Assembly: GCA_964517355.1 (NCBI GenBank)
Contig: CAZFCK010000005.1
Coordinates: 1 to 52,980, forward strand
Source of the DNA: CAZFCK01 sp964517355
Lineage (GTDB): Bacteria > Desulfobacterota > Desulfovibrionia > Desulfovibrionales > Desulfovibrionaceae
Direction of reading: 5' to 3'
DNA length: 52,980 nucleotides
The position numbers and the translations under genes were made by a program. Shown here piece after piece: positions 26,159 to 35,119 of this stretch. The notes below the pieces were generated by a model. The model was not told the DNA's origin. It made no database searches and saw only the letters and a list, made by a program, of their open reading frames with translations. Position 1 is the stretch's first letter; each line of letters begins with the position of its first letter.

Positions 26159-27184
26159 TCAGGCGGCGAGTAAAAAATCCTTGCCCTCTTGATGACCGCG
26201 GTTTAGCAAAAAACACGCTATCTCCGCGGCCGCATCGCGGCTGGCGACATAGGAGAGGAGGAATGCCGATCCCGGGGGCGGGATGCGCTCTCGATGCAGA
26301 ACCGGACGCCCTTGCACCACATGCCCCACCTTGCGCGGATCGATATCGTAATAAGCCGTAATCTCTATACCGTGCCCACAGAGGTATGCAGCGCGTTTGC
26401 GGCTCACGCGCCCGGCGCCGAGCACCTGTACATGCGGGTGGTGCGGATTGTGGGCAACGAGCCAGCGGGCGAGGTAATCCGCCTTGACTTCATAGAACCT
26501 CCTGCTGTCGTAGCGCGGGTCCGTGCGCGAAAGACGCCGGGGAGGATCATTCCACACAAACAACGTCTGAGGCAGCTTCTCCATGCGCACTCCGGCCTGG
26601 AGCCAACGCAGCCACAGCTCGTAATCCTCGGGGAAATCACCCGCCTTGTAGCCGCCGTGCCGGGATTCGAGTTCGCGGCGGAACATCACCGAGGGGTGGG
26701 CGAAGGGGGACTCGCGAAAACGCCCCTTGCTGATGTCTTCATGGCGCAAGAGCGTGTTGGTCCATTGCACGTAATGGGCGTAGCCGGCCTGGCGCGCGGC
26801 GTCGCCGCCGAACGCCACGCGGCAGGAGACAAGCCCCACTTCCGGGTGTTCGCGCAGGTAGGCGGCTTGCAGTTCCAAGCGGCGCGGCAGACAGATGTCG
26901 TCCGCGTCCATGCGCGCCACCCACCGCGCCCTACATGCCGCTAGTCCTTGTTGCAATGCGGAAACCAATCCCACGCGGGGCAGCGCCACCACCCGCAGAC
27001 GTTTCTCGCGCGCCGCCTCTTGGCGTAAAACTTCCAAGGTGCCGTCATCCGAGCCGTCATCCACGGCGATGCACTCGAAGTCGCCGCAGCTCTGCGACCA
27101 CAGGCTGTCCAGGGCGGCCTTGATGGTGGCGGCTCCGTTGTGGACGGGGAGCAGTACGGAGATCGAAGGCGTGTCAGGAGCCAT
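26159..27184 (-). CDS. Family 2 glycosyltransferase with C-terminal Rossmann-like domain
   Basis: 341 residues. The N-terminal GT-A domain starts ISVLLPVHNGAATIKAAL, carries VDDGSDDGT and the metal-binding RMDADD, and belongs to the group that adds sugars to lipid-linked or polysaccharide acceptors. Residues from about 250 (VQVLGAGRVSRKRAAYL, then YYDIDPRKVG) look like a short nucleotide-binding Rossmann unit, which is not part of the usual fold. It overlaps the upstream flavoprotein gene by 11 bases. The sugar and acceptor are unknown. A weak hairpin with T-run lies at about 26128-26150. Confidence 0.85.
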   Translation of the reverse strand: MAPDTPSISVLLPVHNGAATIKAALDSLWSQSCGDFECIAVDDGSDDGTLEVLRQEAAREKRLRVVALPRVGLVSALQQGLAACRARWVARMDADDICLPRRLELQAAYLREHPEVGLVSCRVAFGGDAARQAGYAHYVQWTNTLLRHEDISKGRFRESPFAHPSVMFRRELESRHGGYKAGDFPEDYELWLRWLQAGVRMEKLPQTLFVWNDPPRRLSRTDPRYDSRRFYEVKADYLARWLVAHNPHHPHVQVLGAGRVSRKRAAYLCGHGIEITAYYDIDPRKVGHVVQGRPVLHRERIPPPGSAFLLSYVASRDAAAEIACFLLNRGHQEGKDFLLAA

Positions 27185-28643
27185 GCCGCTCCAATGAAAG
27201 GCTGTGCGCGTGGCGGGTTATGATCAAACCCGTTTCCAGGGCCAGGCGGTCTTCCAACGCCATGACGCCGCTTAGCTCCTCTTCGAGCGAATGCAGAAAA
27301 CCGGGGAGCAACGCGGCATTGCCCCCGCATGTGGCGCAGCGCTGCATACCGCTTTTCAACGCGGACAATGTTTCCCTGCGCTGCGCGCCCACAGGCTGCT
27401 TTCCTCCGCAGAGCATGAGCCGCTGCGCAGGAAAGCCGCTTCTGCCGGCAGCTTCGGCGAAGGCGCAGGCTCCGGCCCGCGCGCCGAACACCTGGGTGGA
27501 CAGAATCATGCCCCCGCCGATGCGGTTCGCGCCGTGCATGCCCGTGGCGCATTCGCCACAGGCGTACAGGCCTTCCGCGGCCGTACGTCCCAGCGCGTCG
27601 ATCCATGCGCCTCCATTGCCGGCATGGGCCATGGGCGCGATTTCGCGCCAGACCTTTTCTCCAGGGGCGCGCACCCGCACAATGCCGCTGTCGTCGCATT
27701 GTTCCAGAAAAAAGCGATCCAGGGCGGCATCCTCATGCCCGTAGCCGTACGGGCAATGACTAGCCCGCATTGCGGAAAAGGAGCGCAAGGACGCGGGAAT
27801 GTCCAAAGGAATGCCTCCTTGGCCGTTTTCCCGCTCCGGGCGCCGGCGCACCTGCCACCCCTCGCGCGCCGCCACATGCAGAGGAAAGAAACGTTTCGGC
27901 GCAAGAGTGTACCACAAAAATTGCACGAAACCCGGCTGCTCCACAACGCATCCCGCCCGTTGCAGCAAGGCGTAGGACCATCCGCTCACAGCGGGTCCGC
28001 AGACGTTCATGCCGTAGAGGGAGGCGGGTCCGCCCATTGCCATGATGACGCTCAGCGCGGGTTGCGCGACGGGCCCGGCGTCATTCTCCAGGCGCACCAG
28101 AGCGCCGCGCACGTTGGGTGCGGGCTGGCCGGGGTCCTGCAGCAGGCCGATCACCAGCGCGCCTTCAAGCAATTTTCCGCCCAGGTCGCGAAAACGCTGC
28201 GCAAGCGTGTCGCGCATGTGCCCGAGATTCCGGAAAACGACCGCCGACGCCATTTCAGGTAAAAAACAGCCGCTCGTCCTGTTTTCAAGAGGCAACGCAC
28301 CGCCGCGCACCTGCACGCCCCACTCCAACAGCTCCCCATAGCGGGGCAGGCTCTCCTCGGCCATGATACGCACCAGCTCCGGATCAAGCGCCCCCGGGGG
28401 GGCGATGTGGCAGGCGCGTTCGACAAAGGCCGCGCGTTCCGCGTCATCCATCAGAACCTGCATGCCCAGCGCATCGTACTCGTTGGAAAACGAAGAGCCC
28501 GAAGCCCCGTGCGCCTGGGAAAGGCACAGCACGGAGGCTCCGGGCCTGTTTTCAAGAGCGGCTATACCGGCGCGCAGACCGGCGAGCCCCGCCCCAAGCA
28601 CCAATACATCCATCAAGGGCAGCGCTTCCGGTTCATGATTCAT
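27174..28643 (-). CDS. FAD-dependent oxidoreductase related to L-aspartate oxidase / fumarate reductase
   Basis: 489 residues. The FAD-binding motif is VLVLGAGLAGLRAGIAAL, followed by GASGSSFSN, and the C-terminal FAD site is GRTAAEGLYACGECATGMHGANRIGGG, as in NadB and SdhA/FrdA. The usual HYxMGG substrate motif is replaced by HAGNGGAWID and the NadB-type helical tail is replaced by a short tail with a CATC motif, so aspartate oxidase activity is unlikely. It follows the DUF2059 gene by 23 bases and overlaps the glycosyltransferase. Electron acceptor and substrate are unknown. Confidence 0.8.
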   Translation of the reverse strand: MNHEPEALPLMDVLVLGAGLAGLRAGIAALENRPGASVLCLSQAHGASGSSFSNEYDALGMQVLMDDAERAAFVERACHIAPPGALDPELVRIMAEESLPRYGELLEWGVQVRGGALPLENRTSGCFLPEMASAVVFRNLGHMRDTLAQRFRDLGGKLLEGALVIGLLQDPGQPAPNVRGALVRLENDAGPVAQPALSVIMAMGGPASLYGMNVCGPAVSGWSYALLQRAGCVVEQPGFVQFLWYTLAPKRFFPLHVAAREGWQVRRRPERENGQGGIPLDIPASLRSFSAMRASHCPYGYGHEDAALDRFFLEQCDDSGIVRVRAPGEKVWREIAPMAHAGNGGAWIDALGRTAAEGLYACGECATGMHGANRIGGGMILSTQVFGARAGACAFAEAAGRSGFPAQRLMLCGGKQPVGAQRRETLSALKSGMQRCATCGGNAALLPGFLHSLEEELSGVMALEDRLALETGLIITRHAHSLSLERHGS

Positions 28644-28666
28644 AACTCGCTCCCGGTACGGCGGCG

Positions 28667-29338
28667 TTATTGCTTATCCGCTCCCTTGGCCTTCCATCCC
28701 TCGGCGTTGGGAGCCTCGGCTTCGGGCGCGGGAGTTTCCGCTTCGGCCGCGGGCGCGGCGGCTTCGGATTCCTCGCCCTGCTTTTTCTCAGCTGCGGCGG
28801 CTGCGTCTTTTTCAGCCTGCTCCTGCTGTTGCTTGGCAATGGCCTGGGCTTCCTTCTGTACCTCCTCCATGGCCAGCTGGAAGGCCCGCTGGGCCTCGGC
28901 CTGGATGGCGATGTTCACGTCGTTGAGATAGTCGGGAAGCTTGCGGGAAATGGATTTTCCCACATCGGATCCGTAAAAATCGGCCAGCGCCTTCAATTCT
29001 TCCAGGGTGTAATGCGCAATCAGGCTTTCGAGGATCAAATTGCGCACCACATCCATGCGCACCTGCTTTTTCATCAGCTCGATTATCACCTTGGAATGCT
29101 CGCCGGGAAGGCGTTCACCCAACGCATCGTAGATTCTGTCGAAGGATTCGACGATATCGATATTTTCCATATAGCGTTCAGCAGCGGCGGCGGCTTCGGG
29201 ATCAATCTGGGGAGCGGCTGCGGCAGCCGGTTGTTCCTGGGTTTGCGCGGGAGCTTGAGCACCCGCTTCCTGAGCCCAGGCAGTGGTGGCCGACAGGCAA
29301 AGCAAAAATGCGGCCAACAAGAAAATGCGTCGCGTCAT
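28667..29338 (-). CDS. Exported DUF2059 protein
   Basis: 223 residues with a signal peptide (RRIFLLAAFLLCLSATTAWAQ) cut near residue 22. An Ala/Gln/Pro-rich spacer leads to an all-helical DUF2059-type domain (about 55-145), with MKKQVRMDVV and LADFYGSDVGKSISRKLPDYL. The C-terminal 70 residues are a low-complexity Ala/Glu/Lys stretch. AAAGGAGA precedes the ATG. The function is unknown; a periplasmic location is inferred. It is first in a three-gene group with the flavoprotein and the glycosyltransferase. Confidence 0.85.
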   Translation of the reverse strand: MTRRIFLLAAFLLCLSATTAWAQEAGAQAPAQTQEQPAAAAAPQIDPEAAAAAERYMENIDIVESFDRIYDALGERLPGEHSKVIIELMKKQVRMDVVRNLILESLIAHYTLEELKALADFYGSDVGKSISRKLPDYLNDVNIAIQAEAQRAFQLAMEEVQKEAQAIAKQQQEQAEKDAAAAAEKKQGEESEAAAPAAEAETPAPEAEAPNAEGWKAKGADKQ

Positions 29339-29643
29339 GGGGAGGTCTCCTTTGAAACTTTTTCTCTGGGAATTTGGTTGAAGAACGCGGCGGCCCGACT
29401 GGATACCGCGTTGCCTGCGTTTTCGGCCGCAAGGGCCGTTTTCGCCAACACTGACAAATCATGGATATATGGTGCGGCCATCTTCCGCGAATTCCTGAAA
29501 CGGTGAAGCGTCCATTTCAGGAGAAGAACCCGCTTGTTGACGAAACCGCGCCGCACGAATGAAAAAATATTCCGCACGCCGCGGGGAAGAATCTCTTCAA
29601 GGAGATCGCCCCCCGCGACGGGTGATCCATAAGTGGCATATCG
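29339..29643. other. Intergenic region with hairpins
   Basis: 305 bases between two minus-strand genes. It contains a CCTGAAA/TTTCAGG hairpin (29494-29521) like module 2 of repeat family A, and a terminator (29563-29617) for the TPR gene. The promoter of the DUF2059 gene should lie near 29345-29480, but no clear boxes were found. No supported gene. Confidence 0.5.
29563..29617 (-). terminator. Probable terminator of the EamA-kdsB-carA-TPR group
   Basis: On the minus strand CGCGGGG and CCCCGCG enclose a second ATCTC/GAGAT stem. The sequence GGAATATTTTTT follows ten bases later. It starts 27 bases after the TPR gene. Confidence 0.6.
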
Positions 29644-30441
29644 TTAGAGACGTTTGCGCGCAAAGGCAAGCATCTTTTGGGCTTCGTTGAACGCCGGCTG
29701 AATATCCAACGCCCGTTGGGCCATGTCCATGACTTTGTCCCAGCGTTGCCAGTCCACATACAACCTGCCGATATTGAAATAAAGATTCGGGTCGTCTTTG
29801 ATAAGGGACAAGGCCTTGAAATAATATTTTTCCGCTGTCTCGAAAAGGCCCATCTTCCGCAGGGCGATGCCTATGCGGTTGTAGAGGTGCAGTGAGTCCG
29901 GAGAATCTTCCAACGCCTGGGCGAGATAGCCGTAGGCGTCTTCATAAAGTTGCGCCTTGAGGTATATCTCGCCGATGTCCGCCTTGAGTTCCGAATCGTC
30001 GGCATAGTCCTGCACAAGAGCGTGGAAATGGCTGCGGGCGGCGTCGTGCTCCTGGCGTTCCACCATGCCCCGCCCCTTTTCCAATTCCTCATGTTTGCGT
30101 TGTTCCAGTTCCTCAATCTGCTTTTTGGCCTGATCCACGGCATTATTCTGCAGTTCCTCGAGACATTCCCTGAGCAGGCTCAGAAGCTCTTTTTCTTTGC
30201 CTCGCGTATATTGAATCTTCAGGGGAATGAACTGATGGAAGCCTTTGTTGGAATCGAGCTGATACACGGCCTCTTCCAAAAGGGCGGCGAACTCCTCTTT
30301 TTCCTTTTTCATCAAAGGACTGCGCAGTACCGTCAACAGCGCGTCATGCAACGCCTGCACCGCGGGCAAATACTTTTCCTGTTTCAGAAAGGTGCGCACC
30401 TTCCCCAGTTGGCTTCTCGCCTTGATCAGCTCAGTGGACAT
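29644..30441 (-). CDS. TPR repeat protein
   Basis: 265 residues, all helical, no signal peptide. A charged N-terminal half with coiled-coil character (EELEQRKHEELEKG) is followed by three TPR units from about residue 130 (AEIYLKAQLYEDAYGYLAQAL-type, IALRKMGLFETAEKYYFKAL, YFNIGRLYVDWQRWDKVMDMA). It lies 63 bases after carA, and no partner can be named. It is similar in style, not sequence, to the receiver-TPR protein at the window start. Confidence 0.82.
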   Translation of the reverse strand: MSTELIKARSQLGKVRTFLKQEKYLPAVQALHDALLTVLRSPLMKKEKEEFAALLEEAVYQLDSNKGFHQFIPLKIQYTRGKEKELLSLLRECLEELQNNAVDQAKKQIEELEQRKHEELEKGRGMVERQEHDAARSHFHALVQDYADDSELKADIGEIYLKAQLYEDAYGYLAQALEDSPDSLHLYNRIGIALRKMGLFETAEKYYFKALSLIKDDPNLYFNIGRLYVDWQRWDKVMDMAQRALDIQPAFNEAQKMLAFARKRL

Positions 30442-30504
30442 GTATCACGTTCCCGTATGTTTCACGGCAAGGCCCCGGCGCGGGGCCGGGGTTTCCATAA
30501 GGGT

Positions 30505-31635
30505 TCAGACTCCGGCTTCCTTGCGGATGAGTTCGCGAAAACGGCCGAAGAAAGAACGGCTGTCGTGGGGGCCGGGGCAGGCTTCCGGATGATATTGTAT
30601 GGCTATGACGGGCTTTTTCTTGTGGGCGAAGCCCTCCAATGTGCCGTCGTTCAAATTGCGGTGCGTGACGCGCACGTCCGGCAGGCTGTCGACATCCACA
30701 CAAAAACCGTGGTTCTGCGAAGATATCTCAATACGTCCGCTTTCAAGATCCTGCACGGGATGGTTGCAGCCGTGGTGCCCGAATTTGAGCTTGTAGGTCT
30801 TGCCGCCAAGCGCATGCCCGAGCAGCTGGTGCCCCAGACAGATGCCCGCGACGGGATACGCCTCGGTGAGCAGCTTCAGCGTGCCGATGACATGGGGCAG
30901 AGCCGCGGGGTCGCCGGGACCGGACGAGATGAAGATCGCGTGCGGCGACAGCGCGTCCACCTGCTCCTTCGTGAACGTGGTCGGCACCATGAGCAGGTCC
31001 AATCCGCTTCCGGCCAGCATCCGCAGGATGTTCCACTTTACGCCGCAATCCATGACCACGACCCGCGGGCCGGGACCGGGCCAGGAATAAGACCCGTCCG
31101 CCCCCAGTTCCACGTCGCGAACGCCGCTCCCCGTCCAGACGTAGGGCCGCGCAGGAGTCACGGTGTCCGCCAGGTTCAACCCCTCCATGGGGGGCAGTTC
31201 CTGAGCGCGGCGCACGATTTTGGCGGCGTCCGTCTCCTCCGTGGAAATGATGCCGCGCTTGGCGCCGTGCAGCCGCAGATGCCGCGTGAGCGCCCGCGTA
31301 TCGATGCCCTCAATGCCCGGCACGCCGTGCTTTTTCAAATACTCGGGCAAAGACATGGCGCTACGCCAACTGGAAGGAACCTTGCAGCATTCCTTGACGA
31401 TAAAAGCGGCGACCCGGACGCGCGAGGATTCCACATCCTCGAGATTCACGCCGTAATTCCCCACCAAAGGATAGGTCATGGCCACCATTTGGCCGGTGTA
31501 GGAGGGGTCGGTCAGCACCTCTTGATACCCGGTCATGCCGGTGTTGAATATAACCTCGCCGCTGCTTTCACCGTTTCCGGTAAAGGAGCGGCCCGTAAAG
31601 GTCAGTCCGTCTTCAAGGGCAAGTATGGCACGCAT
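30505..31635 (-). CDS. carA: Carbamoyl-phosphate synthase small subunit
   Basis: The glutaminase subunit that passes ammonia to CarB for carbamoyl phosphate in pyrimidine and arginine synthesis. 376 residues. The N-terminal CPSase domain has FNTGMTGYQEVLTDPSY. The class I amidotransferase domain has the nucleophile in GICLGHQLLGHALGG and the His/Glu pair in HPEACPGPHDS. carB is not in the window. It follows kdsB by 5 bases. GGAGAG lies ten bases before the ATG. Confidence 0.97.
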   Translation of the reverse strand: MRAILALEDGLTFTGRSFTGNGESSGEVIFNTGMTGYQEVLTDPSYTGQMVAMTYPLVGNYGVNLEDVESSRVRVAAFIVKECCKVPSSWRSAMSLPEYLKKHGVPGIEGIDTRALTRHLRLHGAKRGIISTEETDAAKIVRRAQELPPMEGLNLADTVTPARPYVWTGSGVRDVELGADGSYSWPGPGPRVVVMDCGVKWNILRMLAGSGLDLLMVPTTFTKEQVDALSPHAIFISSGPGDPAALPHVIGTLKLLTEAYPVAGICLGHQLLGHALGGKTYKLKFGHHGCNHPVQDLESGRIEISSQNHGFCVDVDSLPDVRVTHRNLNDGTLEGFAHKKKPVIAIQYHPEACPGPHDSRSFFGRFRELIRKEAGV

Positions 31636-31640
31636 GCTCG

Positions 31641-32411
31641 TTATCTCTCCGTAAGAATGCTACTTACTAGGGCAATGTCCTCGGGCCGGTCAACCCCGTG
31701 ACTGCGATGTCGCGTCAGCCCCACGCGAATGGGAACGCCGTTTTCCAACAATCGCAGCTGTTCAAGTTTTTCAGCGCGCTCCAGGCTGCCGGGGGGCAAT
31801 TGCGTGAAGCGGCGCAAGGCCTGCATCCGATAGGCGTACAGCCCCACATGCAGATAATATCCTGGATGGGGCGCGTCCGGGGCAGCCATATACGGAACCT
31901 TCGCACGTGAGAAGTAGAGCGCGTTGCCCTTCGCGTCAAGTACGACCTTCACCCTGTCCGCGTTGTCCAGCTCGTTTCCCGCCGCGTCCGGGGGCACATG
32001 CCTGGCCAGAGTGCTCACCAGCACCGAGGCGTCCCGAAAGGGCTCCAGAAGCTCATCCAGCATCAGGGGCGCCAGGGCGGGTTCATCGCCCTGGATGTTC
32101 GCCACTATGGCATAATCAGGCAGATCCAAAATGGTGGCGGCCTCATAGACGCGATCCGTGCCGCTGGCATGATCGGAACGGGTCATCACGGCCTCCACGC
32201 CCAGCTCACTGGCCGCGTCGCGGATACGGGCATCGTCCGTGGCCAGAAGCACGCGCTCCAGCCTGGCGCATTGCCGCGCGCGGTTCCAGACATGCCAGAA
32301 CATGGGCTTGCCCTTGATCAAGGCCAAAGGCTTGCCCGGAAATCTCGTCGAGGAGTAGCGGGCCGGGATGATGCCAACGCACACCTCGTTCTCCCGGCGT
32401 TCAGCGTCCAT
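31641..32411 (-). CDS. kdsB: 3-deoxy-manno-octulosonate cytidylyltransferase
   Basis: It activates KDO with CTP for lipopolysaccharide inner core. 256 residues, family length. The signature is GIIPARYSSTRFPGKPLALI, with IVANIQGDEP and YYLHVGLYAYR later in the chain. The start is overlapped by no gene; EamA ends 3 bases upstream. Its presence indicates a KDO-containing outer membrane. Confidence 0.96.
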   Translation of the reverse strand: MDAERRENEVCVGIIPARYSSTRFPGKPLALIKGKPMFWHVWNRARQCARLERVLLATDDARIRDAASELGVEAVMTRSDHASGTDRVYEAATILDLPDYAIVANIQGDEPALAPLMLDELLEPFRDASVLVSTLARHVPPDAAGNELDNADRVKVVLDAKGNALYFSRAKVPYMAAPDAPHPGYYLHVGLYAYRMQALRRFTQLPPGSLERAEKLEQLRLLENGVPIRVGLTRHRSHGVDRPEDIALVSSILTER

Positions 32412-32414
32412 AAC

Positions 32415-33326
32415 TCACGCCTCTCTTTTTCCGCGCATGTGCAGCATGGGCAACAGCTGGGCCACAAGCATGGCCGAGAGCATCAACGCGCAGCCGAACA
32501 CGGCCCTTGGGCCAAGGCTTTCGCCGAGCAGCACCCAGCCGGCCAGCGCCGCGAACAACGTTTCCATGCTCAGCAATATGGCGGCGTGCGCCGGTTTCGC
32601 GTCGCGCTGGGCGACCACCTGCAACGTGTAGGCCACGCCCACCGAAACCATTCCGCCGTAAAGTATGGGCACGGCCCCGGCCACCAAACCGGCCATGTTC
32701 ACGTCCTCGGTGGCGAAGGCCGCTATCAGGCTCAACAGGGAGCAGACGATATATTGAGCCAAAGCCAGTAACAGCGGATTCACCCGCGGCGAAAGCCAAC
32801 CGATGACCAGCACGTGGCCCGCCCAGAAAAACGCGCCGATAATCTCCAACAAGTCGCCGTAGCTGACGGAAAAGCTCTCTGAAACGCTCAGCAGATAGAG
32901 CCCCCACACGGCCAGCCCCGCGCCGAGCCAGATGCCCCATCCCTGACGGTGCCCCCTGGCTCGGGCCACCAACGGCACAATGACCACGTAGAGCCCGGTG
33001 ATGAATCCGGCCTTGCCCGCGGTGGTGTACTGCAAGCCCACCTGTTGCAGCGCCGCTCCGGCGAACAACGCGCCTCCGGCCAGGAGACCGCACCAGACAT
33101 AGGTCGTAAAAGTCGGGGGCGTGAAGACGGCCTCCCCCCCCTTATATCTGCGCCGGCTCCGCAAGGCCAGGGGCAAAAGCGTCAACGCGCCAAGGGCGAA
33201 ACGCACGCCGTTGAAGGTATGCGGCCCCACGTACTCCATACCCGCGCGCTGGGCGGCGAAGGCGCAGCCCCATATCAACGCGGTGATCAACAAAAGAATA
33301 TCTGCTTTGAGCGCATGTGAACGCAT
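32415..33326 (-). CDS. EamA/DMT-family transporter
   Basis: 303 residues from the ATG at 33326 (GGGGT upstream), about ten membrane helices in two EamA halves. Marks include LITALIWGCAFAAQRAG at the start of repeat one and LLEIIGAFFWAGHVLVIGWLSP at repeat two, and the conserved C-terminal AILLSMETLFAALAGWVLLGE. The substrate is unknown; this family exports amino acids, metabolites or nucleotide sugars. It is the first gene of the group that includes kdsB and carA. Confidence 0.9.
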   Translation of the reverse strand: MRSHALKADILLLITALIWGCAFAAQRAGMEYVGPHTFNGVRFALGALTLLPLALRSRRRYKGGEAVFTPPTFTTYVWCGLLAGGALFAGAALQQVGLQYTTAGKAGFITGLYVVIVPLVARARGHRQGWGIWLGAGLAVWGLYLLSVSESFSVSYGDLLEIIGAFFWAGHVLVIGWLSPRVNPLLLALAQYIVCSLLSLIAAFATEDVNMAGLVAGAVPILYGGMVSVGVAYTLQVVAQRDAKPAHAAILLSMETLFAALAGWVLLGESLGPRAVFGCALMLSAMLVAQLLPMLHMRGKREA

Positions 33327-33415
33327 CAAATACCCCGTGAAAAAGGATGGAAGAAAAAAGACCAAGGGATGCCCGGCGGCAACCGCCTGAAGCATTTCAA
33401 CTTTAAGATGAGGTG

Positions 33416-33462
33416 GTTTGGGGCTCAGCCAGGGGGAAACGCCCCCTCGGACCAGCGAATAT
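33416..33462 (+). repeat. Intergenic repeat family C, copy 1
   Basis: GTTTGGGGCTCAGCC, AGGGGGAAACGCCCCCT, CGGACCAGCGAATA. It matches 43794-43852 in order. The AGGGGG/CCCCCT arms form a hairpin. Both copies lie about 50 bases before a family B repeat, so C and B may be one compound element. Confidence 0.7.
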
Positions 33463-33509
33463 CATGCACAGAAACATAAACATGACAACAAGTTATCCAA
33501 GGTGAAAAG

Positions 33510-33600
33510 TTTTGGAGATTCCTAAGAACCTTTTTCAAAAGGTTCTCAGGCCGCCGGAGGCGTTATTTCTTAACCCGACGAAGGCATTCCCGTTTCAAAG
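33510..33600 (+). repeat. Intergenic hairpin repeat, family B copy 2
   Basis: TTTTGGAGATT, a CCTAAGAACCTTTT/AAAAGGTTCTCAGG hairpin (33521-33550), CCGCCGGAGGCGTT, then GGCATTCCCGTTTCAAAG. It ends 11 bases past the stop of the last importer gene. The CCT/AGG flanks differ from the GAAAG/CTTTC flanks of copy 1 but still pair. Confidence 0.75.
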
Positions 33601-33610
33601 TCAATAGGCT

Positions 33611-34339
33611 CTACCCGGCCATTGGAAGCTCAACTCCGGCGTCGGAATGCGGCCGCTGGCGGAGATGCCGCGTAATGCGGTCCTCTATCTTGCGGAAGAC
33701 GAACAACAAACCATAGACCATGGCCAAATAGAACAGCGCCGCGGTCGTGTACATCTCGTAAATGGCGAAACTGCGCGCCGCGATAACGCGGGTCACGCCG
33801 GTGATGTCCATGATGGTGATGATGGACACCAGGGACGTGGCCTGCAGCAGGAAGACAACCTCGTTGGTATAGGCCGGCCAGGCCAGGCGGAAGGCCTTGG
33901 GCAAAATAATGCGCCTGTACAACAGGGCCGTGGACATGCCGCAGGCGCGCCCGGCTTCGATTTCGCCGTAGGGCACGCTCTGGATGGCGCCGCGCAGAAT
34001 CTCCGCGGTGTAGGCCGCGGTGTTCAGCGTAAGCGACAGCACGGAGCAGAAATAGGCTTCCCGAAAAAACTGCCATAATCCCAGGGCGGCGAGAACTTCA
34101 CGAAACTGCCCGCTGCCGTAGTAAATGAGAAATATTTGCACCAAAAGCGGCGTGCCCCTGAAATACAGGATAAAGGCCTGAGCCGGAACCTTGAGCCACA
34201 GGCTTTTGGAAACGCGCAGCAGGGCGAAGGGCAAGGCCAGGCACATGCCCAGCGACACGCTCAGGAAGGTGAGTTGGATGGTGACCCAGGCGCCGTCAAG
34301 AAGTTTCGGCAGGCTTTCAATGACAATATCGGGAAGCAT
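33611..34339 (-). CDS. Amino-acid ABC transporter permease (HisM/GlnP type)
   Basis: 242 residues, five or so membrane helices, with the EAA loop region EIEAGRACGMSTALLYRRIILPKAFRLAWP that contacts the ATPase. It is the second permease of a polar amino-acid importer and 7 bases after the first. A heterodimeric pair is usual for histidine, lysine/arginine and glutamine systems. The substrate cannot be read from the permease. Confidence 0.93.
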   Translation of the reverse strand: MLPDIVIESLPKLLDGAWVTIQLTFLSVSLGMCLALPFALLRVSKSLWLKVPAQAFILYFRGTPLLVQIFLIYYGSGQFREVLAALGLWQFFREAYFCSVLSLTLNTAAYTAEILRGAIQSVPYGEIEAGRACGMSTALLYRRIILPKAFRLAWPAYTNEVVFLLQATSLVSIITIMDITGVTRVIAARSFAIYEMYTTAALFYLAMVYGLLFVFRKIEDRITRHLRQRPHSDAGVELPMAG

Positions 34340-34346
34340 AACGGAC

Positions 34347-35036
34347 CTACGCCTTGCGGACGCCGCGGTTGGCCCAGACCTCAGCCTTGTGCTGGGCGTA
34401 CATGGAAAGCAATGTGATGGCCAGATAGATCAGGGAGGCCACGAAAAACATGGTGAAGGGCTTGCGCGTGCCATGGGAGGCTATTTCCGCCTGACGCATC
34501 AACTCCGGCAACTGGATGACCGAAATAAGCGCCGTGGCCTTGATGAGCACCATCCAGACATTGCCCAGGCCCGGCAAGGCGAAACGCCACACCTGCGGCA
34601 ACAGCACACGGCGAAAGGTCAGCAGGGGATTCATGCCCATGGCCCTGGCCGCTTCGACCTGCCCTTTGGGTACGGCCATGAACGCGCCGCGGAACACTTC
34701 CGTGGAAAACGCTCCGTAAATGAAACCGATGGTGCATACGCCGGAAATAAAGGGGTTGAAATCCACCACCACTTCGCGGCCGAAATACCGCGTGATGTCC
34801 ATGACCAGGGTGGGGGCGCCGTAAAACACCAGCAAAATGAGCACAAGTTCCGGAACGCCGCGGATGACCGTGGTGTAGAGCGAAGTGAGAAAATTGGCCG
34901 CCCTGTTTTTGCAGAGCCGGCCCCAGGCGCCGATCATGCCCAGTACGATGGCCACGGCCATGGAGCACACGCCCACAAGAATCGTGAGCTGCGTGCCTTC
35001 CACCAGAAGCCAGCCGTACCCTTGCAAATCTACCAT
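34347..35036 (-). CDS. Amino-acid ABC transporter permease (HisQ type)
   Basis: 229 residues with membrane helices and the EAA loop QVEAARAMGMNPLLTFRRVLLPQVWRFALPG. It also carries TVIRGVPELVLILLVFYG, common to this permease group. A 180-base structured gap (hairpin 35070-35090 and repeat A4) separates it from the binding-protein gene upstream. Confidence 0.93.
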   Translation of the reverse strand: MVDLQGYGWLLVEGTQLTILVGVCSMAVAIVLGMIGAWGRLCKNRAANFLTSLYTTVIRGVPELVLILLVFYGAPTLVMDITRYFGREVVVDFNPFISGVCTIGFIYGAFSTEVFRGAFMAVPKGQVEAARAMGMNPLLTFRRVLLPQVWRFALPGLGNVWMVLIKATALISVIQLPELMRQAEIASHGTRKPFTMFFVASLIYLAITLLSMYAQHKAEVWANRGVRKA

Positions 35037-35069
35037 GTATGCATCCTAATTCCGCCGGTGATAAAGGGG

Positions 35070-35090
35070 CGGGGCGCCCGACGCGCCCCG
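35070..35090. other. Intercistronic hairpin between binding protein and permease genes
   Basis: CGGGGCGC-CCGAC-GCGCCCCG, a perfect 8-bp GC-rich stem with no T-tract on either side. Together with repeat A4 it could block 3' exonuclease or attenuate transcription, so that the binding protein is made in excess over permeases. Confidence 0.65.
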
Positions 35091-35119
35091 CTTCCGTATA
35101 TGATCGCAGGGTGTTAACT

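Noticed and set aside
27174..28643. Naming the flavoprotein NadB or GlpB
   Set aside because: FAD motifs fit the family, but the substrate motif and the C-terminal domain differ, and no nad or glp gene is nearby.
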